Positions 32,765 through 41,294 of a stretch of DNA of 64,000 bases are shown in pieces. Position 1 is the first letter of the stretch, and every line of letters starts with the position of its first letter. The DNA lies in NCBI GenBank assembly GCA_029202985.1, contig CP119316.1, positions 3,482,139-3,546,138 of the forward strand, given 5' to 3'. Source of the DNA: Candidatus Andeanibacterium colombiense. GTDB lineage: Bacteria; Pseudomonadota; Alphaproteobacteria; Sphingomonadales; Sphingomonadaceae. The position numbers and the translations under genes were made by a program. The notes under the pieces were generated by a model. The model made no database searches. It was not told the DNA's origin and saw only the letters and a program-made list of their open reading frames with translations.

Positions 32765-34084
32765 ATGAAGTGGATTCCGCCAATCGGGCGCGCCGCCGAA
32801 CTCGAGCCCGCGCAATGGCGTCGCCGGCTCGCGACCTTGATCGGCGCGCTCGGCATAGGCGTGGTGGCGCTGTTGTTCGCGCGGGCAGGCGATCTTGCGC
32901 AGACGAGTTTCGGCCAGCTCTATGCCGCATATCCCTACGCCTGCCTGATCCTGACCCCGGCGGTCTTCGGGCTGGTCGCCTGGCTGACCGGCAAGATCGC
33001 GCTCGAAGCGCGGGGCTCGGGCATCCCGCAGGTGATCGCGGCGGCGCGCAATCCGGCCGGGGACGCGGAGCAGGCGTTGGTCTCGCTGCGGGCCGGTGTC
33101 GCCAAGCTGCTGTTGACCGTGGCGGCGCTGTTCGGCGGTGCGCCGGTCGGGCGCGAGGGGCCGACCGTGCAGCTCGGCGCGGCGATCATGGTAGCCGCGC
33201 ATCGCTGGCTGCGCGTGCCGGTGAGCGCGGGCGTGCTGATCGCGGGCGGGGCGGCGGGTGTCGCGGCGGCGTTCAACACCCCGCTGGCCGGCATCGCCTT
33301 CGCGATCGAGGAACTCGCGGTCGCCTATGAGCAGCGGGTCGCGGTGATGGCGATGGGCGCGGTGATGATCGCCGGCCTGACCAGCCAGGGGATCGCCGGC
33401 GACTACATCTATTTCGGGCAGGTCACCGCCAGCCTGCCGCTGGGCAGCATGCTGATCGCGGCGCCGCTCGCGGGGATCGCGGGCGGGGCGCTGGGCGGAC
33501 TGTTCTCGCGCCTGTTCATCGCCTTGCGCGGCCCCGGGGGGCGCTGGACCGCGCTGCTGCGGCGCCATCCGGTGATCGCGGCGCTGATCTGCGGGATCGT
33601 CGTCGCCGGCATCGGCTTCGCGAGCAAGGGCCAGACCTGGGGCACCGGCTACGAACCGACCCGCGCGATGCTGGCGGGCGAGGGCGGGGCGGCGTGGTTC
33701 GGCCCGGCCAAGTTCGTCGCGGCGCTCGCCACTGCGGCCAGCGCGATCCCGGGCGGGATCTTCGCGCCCTCGCTGTCGATCGGCGCGGGCTTCGGCGGGT
33801 TGCTTGCGCCGCTGTTCCAGCCGGAGCAGGCCGGAGCGATCGTGCTGCTCGGCATGGCCGGCTATTTCACCGGGGTGGTCCGCGCGCCGCTGACCGCGAT
33901 CATCATCCTGGCCGAGACGACCAATTCGTCGGCGATGATCCTGCCGCTGTTCGCGACCGCGCTGATCGCCGACTGGGCCGGCGGAATCGTGTGCAAGGAG
34001 CGGCTCTACCACCACCTCGCCAAGGGCTTCCTGCCCGAGGCGAAGGCGATGGAACAGGTAAAGCCGGAACCGCTCAGCGAGTAA
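32765..34084 (+). CDS. ClC-family chloride channel or Cl-/H+ antiporter
   Basis: ClC-type anion transporter, 439 residues, about 16 helices, no CBS domains. The three selectivity-filter motifs are visible: GSGIP (84-88), GREGP (129-133, with gating glutamate Glu131) and GIFAP (331-335). The second proton glutamate region FAIEELAVAYEQ (Glu182, Glu183) is kept, which favours an H+/anion antiporter over a passive channel. The start is the ATG at 32765; the frame upstream of it is a shadow of the convergent gene. Its last 11 nt overlap the convergent ettA gene. Confidence 0.92.
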   Translation: MKWIPPIGRAAELEPAQWRRRLATLIGALGIGVVALLFARAGDLAQTSFGQLYAAYPYACLILTPAVFGLVAWLTGKIALEARGSGIPQVIAAARNPAGDAEQALVSLRAGVAKLLLTVAALFGGAPVGREGPTVQLGAAIMVAAHRWLRVPVSAGVLIAGGAAGVAAAFNTPLAGIAFAIEELAVAYEQRVAVMAMGAVMIAGLTSQGIAGDYIYFGQVTASLPLGSMLIAAPLAGIAGGALGGLFSRLFIALRGPGGRWTALLRRHPVIAALICGIVVAGIGFASKGQTWGTGYEPTRAMLAGEGGAAWFGPAKFVAALATAASAIPGGIFAPSLSIGAGFGGLLAPLFQPEQAGAIVLLGMAGYFTGVVRAPLTAIIILAETTNSSAMILPLFATALIADWAGGIVCKERLYHHLAKGFLPEAKAMEQVKPEPLSE

Positions 34085-35747
34085 GCTTCTTGTAGGCCAG
34101 CCGGGTGGGCCGATCCGCGGCGTCGCCCAGACGGCGGCGGCGGTCTTCCTCGTAAGCTTCGAAATTGCCTTCGAACCATTCGACGTGGCTGTTGCCCTCG
34201 AACGCGAGGATGTGGGTCGCGAGGCGGTCTAGGAAGAAGCGGTCGTGGCTGATGACCACCGCGCAGCCGGCGAAATTCTCGATCGCGTCTTCCAGCGCGG
34301 CCAGCGTCTCCACGTCGAGATCGTTGGTCGGTTCGTCGAGCAGCAGCACGTTGCCGCCCTGCTTGAGCATCTTGGCGAGGTGGACGCGGTTGCGTTCGCC
34401 GCCCGAGAGCTTGCCGACGTTCTTCTGCTGGTCCGCGCCCTTGAAGTTGAATGCGCCGACATAGGCGCGGGTCGAGGTCTCGTGCTTGTTGACCGTCATG
34501 TAATCGAGCCCGTCGGAGATTTCCTCCCACACGTTCTTCGACGGATCGAGATGGTCGCGGCTCTGGTCGACATAGCCGAGCCGCACCGTCTCGCCGATGC
34601 TGACCTCGCCGCTGTCCGGGGTCTCCTGCCCGGTAATGATCTTGAACAGCGTCGATTTGCCCGCGCCGTTCGGCCCGATCACGCCGACGATCCCGCCGGG
34701 CGGAAGCATGAACGACAGATCCTCGAACAGCAGCTTGTCGCCATAGGCCTTCGAGATGTTCTTCATCTCGATCACCTTGCCGCCGAGGCGCTCGGGCACC
34801 TGGATCACGATCTGCGCCTTGCCCGGGCGGCGATCGTTCTGGGCTTCCTGCAACTGTTCGAACTTGCGGATACGCGCCTTGCTCTTGGTCTGGCGCGCGG
34901 CCGGGGTCTGGCGGATCCACTGGAGCTCTTCCTTGAGCGCCTTGGACCGGCCCGATTCCTCGCGGTCTTCCTGGTCGAGGCGCTTGGCCTTCTTCTCGAG
35001 ATAGGTCGAGTAATTGCCTTCGTAAGGAAAGTACTTGCCGCGATCGAGCTCGAGGATCCAGTCGACCACGTGATCGAGGAAATAGCGGTCGTGGGTGATC
35101 ATCAGCACCGCGCCGGCATAGTTCTTCAGATGGTTTTCGAGCCATTCGACGCTTTCGGCATCGAGGTGGTTGGTCGGTTCGTCGAGCAGCAGGATCGAGG
35201 GCTTCTGGATCAGCAGGCGGGTCAGCGCGATGCGGCGCTTCTCACCGCCCGAGAGATTGTCGACCGGCAGGTCGCCCGGCGGGCAGCGCAAGGCTTCCAT
35301 CGCCACTTCGAGCTGGTTGTCGAGCGTCCAGCCGTCGACCGCGTCGATCTTCTCCTGCAGCTCGCCCATTTCGGCGCCGAGCGCATCGAAATCGGCGTCG
35401 GGTTCGGCCATCAGCATGCCGATCTCGTTGAACCGCGCGACGAGGTCCGCGGTCTCGCGCGCGCCATCCTTGACGTTTTCGAGCACGGACTTGCTGGTGT
35501 CGAGCTCGGGCTCCTGCGCCAGATAGCCGACGGTGATGTATTCGCCCGGCCAGGCCTCGCCGGTGAAGTCGGTGTCGATCCCGCCCATGATCTTCATCAG
35601 GGTCGATTTGCCGACGCCGTTCGGCCCGACAATGCCGATCTTGGCGCCCTGGTAGAACTGGAGGTTGATGTCGGACAGCACCGGCTTTTGCGCGCCGGGG
35701 AAAGTCTTCGTCATGTTCTTCATGACGTATGCGTATTGGGCGGCCAT
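34074..35747 (-). CDS. ettA: Energy-dependent translational throttle protein (ABC-F)
   Basis: EttA is an ABC-F ATPase that binds the ribosomal E-site and gates entry into elongation according to energy charge. The 557-residue product has two ABC domains: Walker A GPNGVGKST (about 39-47) and GPNGAGKST (about 352-360), and signature motifs LSGGEKRR and LSGGERNR; both halves have DEPTNHLD or DEPTNDLD Walker B. The arm insertion in the first domain is present and the C-terminus ends near residue 557 as in EttA, not the longer Uup. It overlaps the end of the ClC gene by 11 nt. Confidence 0.96.
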   Translation of the reverse strand: MAAQYAYVMKNMTKTFPGAQKPVLSDINLQFYQGAKIGIVGPNGVGKSTLMKIMGGIDTDFTGEAWPGEYITVGYLAQEPELDTSKSVLENVKDGARETADLVARFNEIGMLMAEPDADFDALGAEMGELQEKIDAVDGWTLDNQLEVAMEALRCPPGDLPVDNLSGGEKRRIALTRLLIQKPSILLLDEPTNHLDAESVEWLENHLKNYAGAVLMITHDRYFLDHVVDWILELDRGKYFPYEGNYSTYLEKKAKRLDQEDREESGRSKALKEELQWIRQTPAARQTKSKARIRKFEQLQEAQNDRRPGKAQIVIQVPERLGGKVIEMKNISKAYGDKLLFEDLSFMLPPGGIVGVIGPNGAGKSTLFKIITGQETPDSGEVSIGETVRLGYVDQSRDHLDPSKNVWEEISDGLDYMTVNKHETSTRAYVGAFNFKGADQQKNVGKLSGGERNRVHLAKMLKQGGNVLLLDEPTNDLDVETLAALEDAIENFAGCAVVISHDRFFLDRLATHILAFEGNSHVEWFEGNFEAYEEDRRRRLGDAADRPTRLAYKKLTR

Positions 35748-36180
35748 CAGTCGTCCTTGCGGGTGTTCTGGAGTGATTTCGGAGTTGGGCCGCAGATAGG
35801 AGCTGCGGGGCCGAGGGGCAAGCGCGGCGGTGCCTCCGCCGAACGAAAAGCGCGCCGCCGCGGGGCTGCGCCGAAGAGTTGGGGGTTACACAAGTTACAC
35901 TCTGTCCGCCCCTGTGTCCGCTTTTCAACCCGATGAAACAAAAGGTTTTTCAGGATGAGGGTGACACTATGGCGCTGTGCGGGAGCGCGCGCCCGGGAAG
36001 GAGCGGCGCGAACGACAGCCAACGAGGTCCTGCGCGAATGCGACAAGGCGGAGAATCCGTTTTTGCGAAGAACGGCCGCGATTTGAGCAGACCGGGCGCA
36101 TGTAGGAAAGCGAAATAGGCCGCCAATCCAGCGGAAAACCGCCGATACCTATTTACACCGCACTGCAACACGATAATACT
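35748..36180. other. Intergenic region upstream of the sterol-desaturase gene
   Basis: About 430 nt between divergent genes. I see no convincing coding region. It contains the tandem TTACAC-AAG-TTACAC (35886-35900), a nine-base-spaced direct repeat that might be a regulator site, but nothing else recognisable. Confidence 0.5.
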
Positions 36181-36231
36181 GTGGAACCAATCGGTATTAC
36201 CGGATTCGGTGACCAGCGAGGGCGGGCGAAA

Positions 36232-37215
36232 ATGGACGGAATTCGCGTAGGTAAACGGGTGGTCGGCACCCAGGCTCCGGTAATTATCGGCTGGGAGAAC
36301 ATCGCCCGGGTCGAAGGCGGACGCTTCAAGGTCGCGTTCTTCACCTATTTCCAGCCCGCGCTGTTATTCGCTCTCGTCGCCTTCTGGTATTACGCGCCCA
36401 ACTCGATCGCCACCGGCACCACCGCCGCGATCATGGGCCTCGTGCTGATGCTGTTCTTCATGGTGCTCGAATGGCGCTTCCCGCGCCACGAAAGCTGGGC
36501 GATCACCTGGAAGGAATTCGCGACCGACGCGTTCTTCGTCGCGATCGGCTTCACCTTCCTGGGGGTGGTTGACGATTACATCGGCAGCGACAAGATCATC
36601 GAAACGGTCCAGGCGAATTTCCACCTCGAGAAGCTGGCCTGGTTCACCACCCTGCCGGTGCTGCTGCAGGCGTTCCTGATCTCGTTCATCTTCGATTTCG
36701 TGCAGTACTGGATGCACCGGGGTATGCACAATTGGTACCCGCTGTGGCTGCCGCATTCTGTGCACCACTACATCACCCAGCTCAACGTGAACAAAGGCGC
36801 GGTCGGCAATCCGGTCGAGCTGTTCCTGATCGGGCTGGGGATCGGCGGCTTCTTCGATTTCGTGCCGCGCGCCTTCCTGCTGGCCAGCGCGATGGGCATG
36901 GCGATCGGCGCCTATCAGCACATCAACGTGCGCTTCAATTCGCCGAACTGGTGGCGTTTCCTGTTCAACACCACCGAGCATCACAGCCTGCATCATTCGC
37001 AGGATTATGAATCGACCCGCAGCAACTATGCCGGCGCCTGGATCATCATCGACCGGATGTTCGGCACCTGCATCGACGGCGAGGCCGAATTGCTGGGCAT
37101 GGAAGGCGGCCGCCGCATGTCGATCCGCGAACAGATGACCTTTCCCTTCACCGAGGGCTGGAAGAGCATCAAGCAGCGGTTCGCCCGGCAGCCCGCCGCG
37201 GTGCCGGCCGAGTAA
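36232..37215 (+). CDS. Sterol desaturase / fatty acid hydroxylase family membrane enzyme
   Basis: Di-iron membrane oxidase of the fatty acid hydroxylase superfamily, 327 residues. The three histidine clusters that bind the iron are HRGMH (162-166), HSVHH (175-179) and HHSLHH (250-255), separated by hydrophobic helices such as FFTYFQPALLFALVAFWYYA and LPVLLQAFLISFIFDFVQYW. Products could be hydroxylated or desaturated lipids, hopanoids or carotenoids. The ATG at 36232 gives a short basic N-terminus; a GTG at 36181 in frame is possible. Confidence 0.9.
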   Translation: MDGIRVGKRVVGTQAPVIIGWENIARVEGGRFKVAFFTYFQPALLFALVAFWYYAPNSIATGTTAAIMGLVLMLFFMVLEWRFPRHESWAITWKEFATDAFFVAIGFTFLGVVDDYIGSDKIIETVQANFHLEKLAWFTTLPVLLQAFLISFIFDFVQYWMHRGMHNWYPLWLPHSVHHYITQLNVNKGAVGNPVELFLIGLGIGGFFDFVPRAFLLASAMGMAIGAYQHINVRFNSPNWWRFLFNTTEHHSLHHSQDYESTRSNYAGAWIIIDRMFGTCIDGEAELLGMEGGRRMSIREQMTFPFTEGWKSIKQRFARQPAAVPAE

Positions 37216-37289
37216 CGCGCCGCAGCGCTTTCCTTCATCGCCGCTCGCGGCGCTCTCCCGAAAAAATGCTCTTCCCGAAAGGAGCCTGC

Positions 37290-37943
37290 GTGAACCTGCG
37301 CTTCATCGAACGGATCTGGCATATCAAGGGCAGTCTGCCGCTCCCGCACGGACAATCGGCCGACCAGGCCTTCGAACGGCTTGACGGCCTGTTCGGCGAA
37401 ATCGGCACCAGCCATGCGCGCGCGGGCGGCAGCCTGACCTTCAGCAAGAAGGATCCGCCCGCGCAGGACAAGCTGGCGGTGTTCGAGAGCGGCGTGTTGT
37501 GGATCGAACCTGCCGGGGAGGGTGAAGGGCAGGAAGGGCAGGGCGCGCCGGTGCTGCGCTACCATCTGATCAGCCGCGCGCTGCTCTATTGCTTCCTCGC
37601 ACCGCTGCTGTTTCTCGCCTTTGCGCAGTTCAACGTGTTGCGCGGCAAGCTTCAGGCTCCGCCCACCGCGGCCGAAAAGGCGGAACAGGCGAAGAAGAAG
37701 GCGAAGGAAGACGCCAAGCCGCTGACGCCGCTGAACCCGATCGACAAGTTCCTCGGCGCGCCCGCTCCCGAAAAACCGAAGAAGGACAAGAAGGACAAGA
37801 AGCCCGATCCTGACGAGGGCAAGCCTTCGCCGATCGCGGGCTACGCCTTCGCGGGCATCTTCTTCGTACTCTACCTGGTTGGGCGGTTCCTCGAGGCCTG
37901 GCTGGTTAAGCGGTTGTTCCGGAGGAAGCTGCAGGGCGCCTGA
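37290..37943 (+). CDS. Two-helix membrane protein with Lys-rich linker, unknown function
   Basis: Unrecognised protein of 217 residues. It begins with an ordered domain (VNLRFIERIWHIKGSLPLPHGQSADQAFERLDGLFGEIG) containing an SH-like cofactor-free fold, then one hydrophobic helix (about 98-118, LLYCFLAPLLFLAFAQF), a charged Lys/Ala/Pro linker (about 124-180, KKKAKEDAK, KKDKKDKK) and a second helix (about 184-204, YAFAGIFFVLYLVGRFLEAWLV). The GTG at 37290 is preferred over the ATG at 37266 because AAAGGAG is correctly spaced before it. A GGCGCGC hairpin follows. Confidence 0.7.
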   Translation: MNLRFIERIWHIKGSLPLPHGQSADQAFERLDGLFGEIGTSHARAGGSLTFSKKDPPAQDKLAVFESGVLWIEPAGEGEGQEGQGAPVLRYHLISRALLYCFLAPLLFLAFAQFNVLRGKLQAPPTAAEKAEQAKKKAKEDAKPLTPLNPIDKFLGAPAPEKPKKDKKDKKPDPDEGKPSPIAGYAFAGIFFVLYLVGRFLEAWLVKRLFRRKLQGA

Positions 37944-37946
37944 TCC

Positions 37947-37970
37947 GGCGCGCGCGGCGAAGAGCGCGCC
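37947..37970 (+). terminator. GC-rich hairpin after the two-helix protein gene
   Basis: GGCGCGC (37947-37953) pairs with GCGCGCC (37964-37970), a 7-bp stem right after the stop codon. No T-tract follows, so this is a weak terminator candidate only. Confidence 0.35.
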
Positions 37971-38095
37971 TCCTGACGATATGGCAGCCGTCGCACCGCC
38001 GCCACGGTTGGCGCCTTTGCCGCAATGAAATTATATTACTCGGCCAATATACGAAATTGCTGCGGAGGCGGGTGAGCGCCTATCCTGCGGGCCTC

Positions 38096-38719
38096 ATGGC
38101 CGACCTTGCCGATCCGTCTTCCGACCCGACAGAGCATTCGCTGCTCGAGGATGCCTATGCGCTCGTCACCGGAACCACGCTGATCGCGATCGGGATGGTG
38201 CTGATGAAAGTCGCCGGCATCGTCACCGCCGGCGTCGCGGGGCTCGCGCTGCTGGTGTCGTACCAGACCGGGTGGAGCGTCGGGCTGCTGTTCCTGCTCA
38301 TCAATCTGCCGTTCCTCGCGCTGGGCTTCTTCACCCTCGGCAGAACCTTCTTCGTCAAGACGAGTGCGGCGATCCTGCTGATCCTCGTGCTGGTGCAGAT
38401 CATGCAGGCGGCCACGGTGATCCGGCAGGTTCATCCGGCCTTCGCCGCGCTTGCCGGGGGCACGGTGATCGGCATGGGCATCCTCGCGCTGGTGCGCCAT
38501 AATTGCGGGGTCGGCGGGGCGAACATCGTCGCCTTGTGGCTGCAGAAGAGCCGGGGCTGGAATGTCGGCCGGCTCGGCCTGGCGCTCGATGCGCTGATCC
38601 TGACGATCGCGGCGACCGAGATCCCGCTCGGGCGACTCGGCTGGTCGTTCCTCAGCGTCGTCGCGATCAACGGGATCCTGATCGCCTATCATCGGCCGGG
38701 CCGTTATCTGGGCCATTGA
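38096..38719 (+). CDS. YitT-family membrane protein
   Basis: Integral membrane protein of 207 residues in the YitT family, function unclear. Five to six transmembrane helices can be seen, beginning ALVTGTTLIAIGMVLMKVAGIVTAGVAGLALLVSYQTG and ending WSFLSVVAINGILIAYHRPGRYLG; the conserved LPFLALGFFTLGRTFFVKT is present. A G-rich loop VRHNCGVGGANIVALWLQ is characteristic. The ATG at 38096 has no strong ribosome-binding site; a GTG at 38072 in frame is an alternative. No C-terminal DUF2179 domain. Confidence 0.88.
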   Translation: MADLADPSSDPTEHSLLEDAYALVTGTTLIAIGMVLMKVAGIVTAGVAGLALLVSYQTGWSVGLLFLLINLPFLALGFFTLGRTFFVKTSAAILLILVLVQIMQAATVIRQVHPAFAALAGGTVIGMGILALVRHNCGVGGANIVALWLQKSRGWNVGRLGLALDALILTIAATEIPLGRLGWSFLSVVAINGILIAYHRPGRYLGH

Positions 38720-38935
38720 GGCGGGTGCCGGAGCCCGGTCCCGAATAAATTAGGCCGCCACCCCTTTCCGTGGTAAAGGGACGCCGCTGACGTTGGATTT
38801 GCAACGGACTTCGGCAATTTGAGGCCCCGGGTTTTCCCGCCGCCCCCTTTTTTCGACTTCCTTTCATGACGACACGACGCACGACCCCGTGCCGCGCTGT
38901 TGCGGCCGGAATTACGTTCTTGAAAGGAACATCTC

Positions 38936-39142
38936 ATGCCGATCGGCACCGTAAAATTCTTCAACGAAGACAAGGGTTATGGCTTCATCGCGCCGGAAGA
39001 CGGCGGGGCGGACAGCTTCGTTCACATCACTGCCGTGCAGGCCGCCGGCATGCGCACCCTCGATAAGGACCAGCGCCTGTCGTATGAGGTCGAAACCGGC
39101 CGCAACGGCAAGGCTTCGGCGGTCAATCTCGCCGCTGCCTGA
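38936..39142 (+). CDS. cspA: Cold-shock protein
   Basis: CspA-type RNA chaperone of 68 residues with one cold-shock domain. RNP1 is KGYGFI (13-18) and RNP2 is FVHIT (28-32), in a single OB fold. It would melt mRNA secondary structure in the cytoplasm, in the cold or in stationary phase. It has an unusually long leader (about 216 nt from the YitT gene), as expected for a cold-shock gene with thermoregulated translation; the ATG follows GAAAGGAAC. A hairpin terminator follows. Confidence 0.95.
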   Translation: MPIGTVKFFNEDKGYGFIAPEDGGADSFVHITAVQAAGMRTLDKDQRLSYEVETGRNGKASAVNLAAA

Positions 39143-39151
39143 CGCCTGATT

Positions 39152-39191
39152 TTCGGGGTGCGGCGGCCTTGCCGGCATGCCGCACCCCGAA
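39152..39191 (+). terminator. Strong hairpin after cspA
   Basis: TTCGGGGTGCGGC (39152-39164) pairs perfectly over 13 bp with GCCGCACCCCGAA (39179-39191). It lies 9 nt past the cspA stop codon and 37 nt before the next start. No T-run follows, so the efficiency of termination is uncertain. Confidence 0.65.
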
Positions 39192-39227
39192 CCCGCCGCC
39201 GGCTAATATATGTAAAGGAGAACGCCA

Positions 39228-39434
39228 ATGTCGTTCACTTACGATTTCTGCCTTACGCGGGCCCGTGAAGAGGCCACCACCGCCGAAAAGGCAACGCTCG
39301 ACAATGTGCGCGATCGCGCCTTGCGGTCGGAAGCCGCGTGGATGGAAATGGCCAACCGCGAATTACAGATCCAGGCCGTGCGCGAAAAGGCGCGGCGTGA
39401 GAAGGAAGCCGCCGCGCTGCTGACCGAGGGTTAG
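39228..39434 (+). CDS. Small helical protein, unknown function
   Basis: Unrecognised 68-residue protein, charged and almost entirely helical (RAREEATTAEKATLDNVRDRALRSEAAWMEMANRELQIQAVREKARREKEAAALLTEG). Preceded by AAAGGAGA at a good distance, which supports translation. It converges with the Xre/MbcA/ParS-like gene, with 9 nt between their stops. Composition resembles small accessory proteins found in this order; function unknown. Confidence 0.6.
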   Translation: MSFTYDFCLTRAREEATTAEKATLDNVRDRALRSEAAWMEMANRELQIQAVREKARREKEAAALLTEG

Positions 39435-39443
39435 CCGCCGCCG

Positions 39444-39728
39444 CTAGCCGGAGGCGAGGCTTTCGCCCATTTTCCGGATCAATGTTTCCACCGTCGAAAA
39501 GCCGAGCTCGCTTTGCATCGCGAGATCGATCGGCCGCGCCTCCAGCGCCTTGCTGTCGCTGTTGAGGAAGGCCATCGCTTCGTCGCGCCCGCCGAGCAGC
39601 GTGAACGCCAGCGTGACGATCTCGCCCTGACGGCGCGCTTCGTCCCTGGTCAGCCGTGGCCCATCCGAACGCCTCGGGCGGCTTTTCCATGCGCCTGTCC
39701 GCGCTTGCGGTTGCGCGTCGTCAGTCAT
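39444..39728 (-). CDS. Xre/MbcA/ParS-type toxin-binding domain protein, no toxin beside it
   Basis: Protein of 94 residues whose second half matches the MbcA/ParS/Xre antitoxin toxin-binding domain (DUF2384): QGEIVTLAFTLLGGRDEAMAFLNSDSKALEARPIDLAMQSELGFSTVETLIRKM. The first 25 residues are basic and disordered; no helix-turn-helix is visible. Such antitoxins normally neutralise RES-domain toxins encoded next door, but none is present. The upstream neighbour is a 70-residue protein whose stop overlaps this start by 4 nt, so that may be its real partner. Confidence 0.75.
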   Translation of the reverse strand: MTDDAQPQARTGAWKSRPRRSDGPRLTRDEARRQGEIVTLAFTLLGGRDEAMAFLNSDSKALEARPIDLAMQSELGFSTVETLIRKMGESLASG

Positions 39729-39937
39729 GCGGTCCGTAACGCGGTACCGGTGCCACGGCGATAGGCCGCGCTCCAGGCGCATGCCGCCCCGGCGCCGAGG
39801 CCCTTCTGATGGGCCGCGATCTGCCCGGCGATCGCCGTCGCCCGGTCAAGATGAATGTTGCGCGACACGAGGTCGCCCGCGGCGGAAGCGCGGAGCACTT
39901 CGGCCTGATGGTCGGAATATTTGCGGTTGAGGTCCAT
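39725..39937 (-). CDS. Small protein coupled to the MbcA-like gene
   Basis: Unrecognised 70-residue protein (MDLNRKYSDHQAEVLRASAAGDLVSRNIHLDRATAIAGQIAAHQKGLGAGAACAW...). It is helical with a conserved-looking MDLNRKYSDHQ start, preceded by an AGAGGAG ribosome-binding site seven bases upstream. Its stop overlaps the next start by 4 nt (ATGA), so the two are translationally coupled. Given the neighbour's toxin-binding domain, a regulatory partnership is possible but not shown. Confidence 0.6.
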   Translation of the reverse strand: MDLNRKYSDHQAEVLRASAAGDLVSRNIHLDRATAIAGQIAAHQKGLGAGAACAWSAAYRRGTGTALRTA

Positions 39938-40146
39938 GAGACTGCTCCTCTGCGTAAGCGGGAGCGCAAGCGTCTCTCAGCCACGGGCGCCTACAATCGC
40001 CTGCCCGCGATCGGGCGACCATGGGCGCATCGGGGCTCAATAGCAAACGATCCCGACGGATGGCGGCACAGGACCGCGCGCGACCGTTGCGTAGGCCTCG
40101 CAAAGCGATAGACTTCGCCTCACAAAATAAAAATTAGGGAGAGTCG

Positions 40147-40554
40147 ATGTCCATCCATTTCCGCGCTTTTGCGCTCGGCGCCTGCGCAGCCTTGCTGGCC
40201 GCGCCCGCCGCCGCCCACCATTCCTTCGCGATGTTCGACAACAGCCGGTCGATCACGCTGCATGGCAAGGTGACCAAATTCCAGTGGACCAATCCGCATG
40301 GCTATCTCGAGATCGATGCCGAGGCGGGGAAGGGCAAGATCAAGCATTACACGCTGGAGATGACCAGCCCGAACATGATGTCGCGCGGCGGCTGGACCTC
40401 GCGCACGATCAGGACCGGCGATGTGGTCACCGCGATCGTGTCGCCGCTGCGCGACGGCAAGCCGGGCGGACTGCTGCTGCAGGTCACGCTGCCGAGCGGC
40501 AAGGTGATGCTGCCCGGCGTGCCCAACGCCGCGCGCTACAAGGTCACTTCCTGA
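40147..40554 (+). CDS. DUF6152 family exported protein
   Basis: Exported protein of 135 residues in DUF6152, function unknown. Signal peptide (RAFALGACAALLAAPAAA, cut before His24). The mature start HHSFAMFD is the family hallmark, followed by a beta-sandwich region GKVTKFQWTNPHGYLEIDAEAGKGKIKHYTLEM and SPLRDGKPGGLLLQVTLPSGK. The HH pair could bind a metal. The next gene overlaps its stop by one base (TGATG), so they are co-translated. Confidence 0.88.
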   Translation: MSIHFRAFALGACAALLAAPAAAHHSFAMFDNSRSITLHGKVTKFQWTNPHGYLEIDAEAGKGKIKHYTLEMTSPNMMSRGGWTSRTIRTGDVVTAIVSPLRDGKPGGLLLQVTLPSGKVMLPGVPNAARYKVTS

Positions 40555-41294
40555 TGCGGCGGGCGCTGTTCGCGCTGGCGGCCCTCGCCGTGCCTGCCGC
40601 CGCCGAGGGCGGGTCGCACCCCGATTTCTCCGGCAATTGGAAGCGCTATCCCACGGTCGCGGAGCCGGATTCGGTGGATCCGCGCTATGCCCCGACGCCG
40701 ATCCCCGATCCGCCGCTCAAGCCCCAATTCAAGGCGGCGTGGGACGTCCAGCAAAAGAAGCTCGCGGCGCGGGTCGAGGAGGGCCAGCCGGCCGGCGACA
40801 ATTACGTCCACTGCATCCCCGACGGCATGCCGGCGATGATGATGGGGATGTTTCCGATGGAGGTGATGCAGCGCCCCGATCAGGTCAATATCACTCAGGA
40901 GGCGTTCAACCAGACCCGCCGGATCTACATGGATCAGCCATTGCCCAAGTGGGACGAGATCGATCCGAGTTTCTTCGGACGCTCGGTCGGGCATTGGGAA
41001 GGCGACACGCTGGTGGTCGAGACCACCGGGATCAAGGATTACGTCACGTTCCGCTGGGCGCCGCATTCGGAATCGATGAAGATCACCGAGCGGATCAGCC
41101 TGCTCGCGCCCGATCACCTGAAGGACGAGGTCACGGTCGAGGACGATCACCTCGAAAAACCGTGGGCCTGGGCTTGGACCTTCCAGCGGATGAACGGCTA
41201 CAAGCTCCAGGAATATGTCTGCGAGGACAACCGCGAATATATCGACGAGAATGGCGGCCAGAAGCTCAGGATCGACGGGGATGCGTCACCCTAG
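40554..41294 (+). CDS. Exported protein coupled to DUF6152, unknown function
   Basis: Exported protein of 246 residues. Signal peptide near MRRALFALAALAVPAAAEGG. The body opens with DFSGNWKRYPTVAEPD, a motif seen in proteins that accompany DUF6152, then aromatic-rich strands (DTLVVETTGIKDYVTFRWAPHSESMKITERI) typical of a periplasmic beta-barrel-like fold. The start overlaps the upstream stop by one base, so the two work together. Substrate or partner unknown. Confidence 0.8.
   Translation: MRRALFALAALAVPAAAEGGSHPDFSGNWKRYPTVAEPDSVDPRYAPTPIPDPPLKPQFKAAWDVQQKKLAARVEEGQPAGDNYVHCIPDGMPAMMMGMFPMEVMQRPDQVNITQEAFNQTRRIYMDQPLPKWDEIDPSFFGRSVGHWEGDTLVVETTGIKDYVTFRWAPHSESMKITERISLLAPDHLKDEVTVEDDHLEKPWAWAWTFQRMNGYKLQEYVCEDNREYIDENGGQKLRIDGDASP

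Noticed and set aside
31652..34015. Extended minus-strand frame running from the CFI-box gene into the ClC gene
   Set aside because: Only the part from 32662 to 31652 has a signal peptide and conserved domain; the rest is an antisense shadow of the ClC gene.
34245..35936. Plus-strand 563-codon frame over ettA
   Set aside because: Antisense shadow; the ABC-F motifs are on the minus strand.
35879..36118. 79-codon frame in the gap upstream of the sterol-desaturase gene
   Set aside because: No ribosome-binding site, no conserved sequence, and composition like GC-rich noise.
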